Below, one piece after another: positions 15,681 to 18,098 of a DNA stretch of 18,098 bases (position 1 is its first letter; each line of letters opens with the position of its first letter). Under the pieces are notes generated by a model, which searched no databases, was not told where the DNA came from, and saw only the letters and a list, made by a program, of their open reading frames with translations. Position numbers and translations under genes: made by a program. Origin of the DNA: UBA668 sp049318165 (GTDB taxonomy: Bacteria > Actinomycetota > Acidimicrobiia > Acidimicrobiales > Ilumatobacteraceae); NCBI GenBank assembly GCA_049318165.1, contig JBMOGW010000043.1, forward strand, positions 1 through 18,098, given 5' to 3'.

Positions 15681-16704
15681 CCTCGGTGAGCAGGCGGATC
15701 TGGCGGGCGACCTCGCCGTAGCGCTCGATGCGCTCCACGCCGCCCATCATCGCGTTGTAGAACACCAGGCGCGTGGCGGTGTCGTCGTAGCGGTCGACGA
15801 GCGCCTGGGCGAGGCCGTCCCACGTCGACTCGGTGCAGAAGGTGGCCAGGTGGTCGTCGGTGATCTGCGCCGCCATGCCCGCCATGTCGCCGGCCTTCTG
15901 GCGTTCGCGGATGCGCGCGGTGGTGCCCTCGAAACCCGCTTCGTCCCAGATGAACGCGTAGTTCGGGGTGCTGCCGTAGAAGCTCAGCATGTTGCGCAGC
16001 AGTTGCCGGTCGGCCTCGCGTTCGGCGTCGGTGTCGCCGACGATCAGGTTCACCGGCACGATGATCGACACGTCGCCCGGGTCGCGCCCCACCTCCGTCG
16101 CGCCGCGGGCCACCTCGGGCAGCACGTGGCGGTGCAGGTAGCCCGGCTCGCCGATCGGGTGCACGTGCACGCCATCGGCCACCTCGCCGGCCATGCGCAG
16201 CATCCAAGGATTCACGGCGGCCACGTCGACCTTCGGGTCGGGCAGGTCGAGGGGCCCCGGGCTCCACTGCCGGTTCAGCCAGGTGAGTTCGTAGTACGGG
16301 CCGCGGTGGTCGAGCGGCTCGCCACGGAAACCGGCGAAGCACGCCTTGACCGCCCGGATGTAGTCGCGCATGCGCGGGCCGGGCTGGTCGAACTCCACGC
16401 CGTAGCGGCGCACGATGTGCGTCTTCACCTGGGTGCCGAGGCCGAGCCGGAACTTGCCCTCGGTCGCCTCGTGCAGCTCCCACGCCACCTGCGCCGTCAC
16501 CATCGGACTGCGTGGGAAGGCGACGGCCACGCCGGTGCTCAACTCGAGCTCTGGCGCTGCCGCCGCGGCCACGGCCGCGGACAGGTAGGCGGTGCGGCCG
16601 GCCTCCGTGAACAGGATTCCGTCGAACCCGGCGTCGCGGAGTGCACGGGCCGTCCCGTCCATGCGCTGCAAGGGCTGCGGGCTGAGCATCACGTCGACGT
16701 GCAT
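15676..16704 (-). CDS. LLM class oxidoreductase, F420-dependent type (TIGR03617-like)
   Basis: A 342-aa luciferase-like TIM-barrel enzyme. Features are MHVDVMLSPQPLQRM, ARALRDAGFDGILFTEAGRTAYL (about 19-41), LELSTGVAVAFPRSPMVTAQVAWEL, the barrel motif GKFRLGLGTQVKTHIVRRYG and PGPRMRDYIRAVKACF. VNPWMLRMAGEVADGVHVHPIGEPGYL lies at the cofactor site. This resembles the actinobacterial TIGR03617 group of probable F420-dependent oxidoreductases; substrate unknown. The frame is open to 17067, but ATG 16704 is chosen because the barrel starts there and TACGCT lies exactly 6 nt upstream. Divergent from an epoxide-hydrolase-like gene. Confidence 0.88.
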   Translation of the reverse strand: MHVDVMLSPQPLQRMDGTARALRDAGFDGILFTEAGRTAYLSAAVAAAAAPELELSTGVAVAFPRSPMVTAQVAWELHEATEGKFRLGLGTQVKTHIVRRYGVEFDQPGPRMRDYIRAVKACFAGFRGEPLDHRGPYYELTWLNRQWSPGPLDLPDPKVDVAAVNPWMLRMAGEVADGVHVHPIGEPGYLHRHVLPEVARGATEVGRDPGDVSIIVPVNLIVGDTDAEREADRQLLRNMLSFYGSTPNYAFIWDEAGFEGTTARIRERQKAGDMAGMAAQITDDHLATFCTESTWDGLAQALVDRYDDTATRLVFYNAMMGGVERIERYGEVARQIRLLTEV

Positions 16705-16708
16705 GCGC

Positions 16709-16723
16709 CGAGCGTACGGCTCG
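16709..16723 (-). promoter_or_regulatory. Leaderless promoter -10 with palindrome, LLM gene
   Basis: On the - strand TACGCT (16716 to 16711) is 6 nt before the ATG at 16704. A -35-like TCGACG lies 16 nt upstream of it. A near-palindrome, CGAGC-N5-GCTCG (16709-16723), covers the -10 box and could be an operator. Confidence 0.5.
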
Positions 16724-16772
16724 TCCGCACACCGTCGATCAGCGGAGGGGCGCGCGGCTCGATCGGGTGATC

Positions 16773-16778
16773 TAACGT
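16773..16778 (+). promoter_or_regulatory. Leaderless promoter -10 of the epoxide-hydrolase-like gene
   Basis: TAACGT lies 8 nt before ATG 16787, with no Shine-Dalgarno. The two divergent starts (16704 and 16787) are separated by 82 nt, which holds both -10 boxes and several GATC/TGATC motifs. Confidence 0.45.
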
Positions 16779-16786
16779 CGCCGTCC

Positions 16787-17554
16787 ATGGCCGTCGTCCT
16801 CCTCCACGGAAACCCCGAGACCCGGGTGATCTGGGAGCCGCTCCGCGCGGCACTCGGGCGTGACGACGTGTACACGCCGCAGTTGCCCGGGTTCGGCTGC
16901 CCGGTTCGGCCAGGCTTCGGTGCGACGAAGGAGGAGTACGCGATGTGGCTCGTCGCCGAGCTCGAGCCGATCGTGTACGAGCACGGCCCGGTCGACTTCG
17001 TCGGCCACGACTGGGGCGGCGGCATCGGCATGCGCGCCGTCACCCTCCGCCCGCACCTGTTCCGCACCTGGGCGTGCGACGTGCTCGGACTGTTCCACCC
17101 CGACTACGTGTGGCACGACTTCGCGCAGATCTGGCAGACCCCAGAGGCCGGCGAGCAGTACTTCGAGCAGTTGCTGGCCACGCCCGCCGAGGATCGAGTG
17201 GCGTTGTACGAGGCCATCGGCATCCCTCGCGCCCAGGGCGAGCAGCTCGTCGCTGCCGCCGACGAGACGATGGGTCGCTGCGTGCTGTCGTTGTACCGAT
17301 CGGCCGCGCAGCCGGCGATGAAGGAATGGGGCGAGCACCTCGGCCCGGCGGGCACCGTGCCCGGGTTGTGCATCATCGCCCCCGACGACCCGTTCGTCAG
17401 CGGTGAGGACCTCGGTGCGCAGGTGGCCGATCGCATCGGCGCCAGCAAGCACGTGCTGCCGGGCCAGGGTCACTGGTGGATGCTGGGCGATCCCGCGGCC
17501 GGCGCCGCGATGCTGCGAACCTTCTGGGGCGAGGCCTACCAGGGAGCCGAATGA
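16787..17554 (+). CDS. Alpha/beta hydrolase of the epoxide hydrolase / haloalkane dehalogenase type
   Basis: A 255-aa alpha/beta-fold enzyme. The oxyanion region is LLHGNPETRVIW near the N-terminus. The nucleophile elbow reads GHDWGG with D75, an aspartate rather than serine, which is the mark of epoxide hydrolases and haloalkane dehalogenases, where the reaction goes through an alkyl-enzyme ester. D200 or D201 (IIAPDDPFV) is the likely acid and H229 (GQGHWWML) the base. Residues about 110-170 form the cap. Which activity it has cannot be read from sequence. The frame extends upstream to 16592, but that overlaps the divergent gene; ATG 16787 has a -10-like box 8 nt upstream. The stop overlaps the ATG of the zinc-ribbon gene. 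Confidence 0.85.
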   Translation: MAVVLLHGNPETRVIWEPLRAALGRDDVYTPQLPGFGCPVRPGFGATKEEYAMWLVAELEPIVYEHGPVDFVGHDWGGGIGMRAVTLRPHLFRTWACDVLGLFHPDYVWHDFAQIWQTPEAGEQYFEQLLATPAEDRVALYEAIGIPRAQGEQLVAAADETMGRCVLSLYRSAAQPAMKEWGEHLGPAGTVPGLCIIAPDDPFVSGEDLGAQVADRIGASKHVLPGQGHWWMLGDPAAGAAMLRTFWGEAYQGAE

Positions 17555-17772
17555 CGATGAGCGACACGATCGGCGACAGCCTCGACCAGACGATGTCCGT
17601 CACCTGCCCGCGCTGCGGTGCCACCCGCGACGAGCGGTTCTACGGTCCTTGCACCCCGTGCCGCGACGAGCTGCGGATGAAGTACCTCGGCGAGGGCCGC
17701 GACGTGGAGGTCGCCGAGTACGTGCCGAAGATGAACGTCACGCCCAACGCGGTGGCGTTGAAGGACGACTGA
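17551..17772 (+). CDS. Small zinc-ribbon protein, unknown function
   Basis: A 73-aa protein with two CxxC knuckles, C19-P-R-C22 and C34-T-P-C37, 11 residues apart, which should bind one zinc ion. The tail is charged (RDELRMKYLGEGRDVEVAEYVPKMNV). ATG 17551 overlaps the hydrolase stop (ATGA) and has AGGGAG 4 nt upstream; ATG 17557 is an alternative two codons later. The coupling implies co-expression with the epoxide-hydrolase-like enzyme. The function could be nucleic-acid or protein binding; I recognise no named family. The longer frame from 17476 was not used because it lies within the hydrolase gene. Confidence 0.75.
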   Translation: MTMSDTIGDSLDQTMSVTCPRCGATRDERFYGPCTPCRDELRMKYLGEGRDVEVAEYVPKMNVTPNAVALKDD

Positions 17773-17774
17773 GT

Positions 17775-17794
17775 CCCGTTCGCGTCGGAGCGGG
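17775..17794. terminator. Hairpin between convergent zinc-ribbon and LLM genes
   Basis: CCCGTTC (17775-17781) pairs with GAGCGGG (17788-17794), with one G-U pair, around a 6-nt loop. It lies in the 27-nt gap between two convergent stop codons, a natural place for a bidirectional terminator. No T tract. Confidence 0.5.
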
Positions 17795-17799
17795 TGCGG

Positions 17800-18098
17800 T
17801 CACTCCGCCGTTGCGTCGGCCGTGGGCAGACCGCCACCGGGGCGGAAGACGGGGTCGTTCTCCTGCTTGGCCGTGCGCGCCTGCATTTGCGCCATGGTGA
17901 CACCCATCGCCGCGGCTGCCTTCTCGTCGCCCATGATCTTGCTCATCACCGCGGCGCTGGCCCCGGCCATCAACTCGCCCTTGCGCTCGGCGACGTACTC
18001 GGCCGACGCGATCTGCGGGCGGATCGTGCCGTTGACCGCGGGGATCACGTAGCGGGCGACGAGGTCCCACGACTTGCGGGTGGCCTCGATGTTCGCCC
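17800..18098 (-). CDS. LLM-type flavin/F420 oxidoreductase, C-terminal part (truncated by window edge)
   Basis: The last 99 codons of a - strand gene that enters from beyond base 18098; the reading frame is open at the edge. The residues ANIEATRKSWDLVARYVIP, followed by polar helices (EYVAERKGELMAGASAAVMSKIMG and MAQMQARTAKQE) and the tail FRPGGGLPTADATAE, resemble the C-terminus of limonene 1,2-monooxygenase-like LLM enzymes, where a YVxP motif after an ATRxSW-like helix is common. The catalytic barrel is not in view, so the assignment is moderate. It is convergent with the zinc-ribbon gene. The GTG at 18048 is an internal codon, not the true start. Confidence 0.6.
   Translation of the reverse strand, partial: ANIEATRKSWDLVARYVIPAVNGTIRPQIASAEYVAERKGELMAGASAAVMSKIMGDEKAAAAMGVTMAQMQARTAKQENDPVFRPGGGLPTADATAE

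Noticed and set aside
16705..17067. N-terminal extension of the LLM gene up to 17067
   Set aside because: It would overlap the divergent hydrolase and lacks LLM motifs. ATG 16704 has a -10-like box 6 nt upstream and starts the barrel.

Overview
The window reads as chromosomal DNA of a high-GC actinobacterium, probably of class Acidimicrobiia (Ilumatobacter-like). The class is an inference from gene content; no comparison could be run. The evidence is strongly GC-biased codons throughout, the actinobacterial origin-proximal order recF - dciA (DUF721) - gyrB - gyrA - DUF3566 membrane protein - tRNA-Ile, two actinobacterial-type GyrA boxes in GyrA, and three luciferase-like enzymes of types that often use cofactor F420. 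dnaA/dnaN and oriC should lie just before base 1.

Layout. Bases 1-5345 (+): replication and topology block, with recF (3' end only) overlapping dciA, then a 171-nt gyrB leader and gyrB abutting gyrA. Bases 5438-6849 (+): a TadE-like pseudopilin, a DUF3566 membrane protein and tRNA-Ile(GAT), closed by a strong hairpin. Bases 6909-9435: a VOC-fold protein (-) divergent from a 44-aa peptide, a saccharopine-dehydrogenase-like Rossmann protein and an alpha/beta hydrolase (all +). Bases 9421-9510: three 30-bp repeats between convergent genes. Bases 9517-13697 (-): a PspC/LiaF-like membrane protein, an LLM oxidoreductase, a soluble PRC-barrel/MgtE_N/CBS protein and a DUF1003 protein. Bases 13823-15669 (+): a PspC-fused sensor kinase and LuxR-type response regulator, divergent from the PspC/LiaF-like gene. 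Bases 15676-18098: an LLM oxidoreductase (-), divergent from an epoxide-hydrolase-like enzyme and a small zinc-ribbon protein (+), then the C-terminus of another LLM enzyme (-). No stretch over 300 bases lacks a gene. No rRNA, insertion sequence, prophage or CRISPR array was seen.

How parts work together. RecF, DciA and gyrase serve replication, repair and supercoiling. The PspC/LiaF-like protein, PspC-kinase and regulator form a LiaFSR-like envelope-stress module. Their shared promoter contains a perfect 10-bp inverted repeat that encloses a 9-bp direct repeat, a good candidate for the regulator's binding site. The MgtE_N/CBS protein and DUF1003 protein are translationally coupled.

Most striking signals: (1) seven genes have a TANNNT box 6-8 nt before the start codon and no good Shine-Dalgarno sequence, which predicts widespread leaderless transcripts; (2) a 15-bp RNA stem buries the ribosome-binding site and start codon of the pseudopilin gene after gyrA; (3) the stress-module operator; (4) the 30-bp palindromic repeats. 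No wholly new multi-gene defence or metabolic system is evident; this is mostly a conserved core region.
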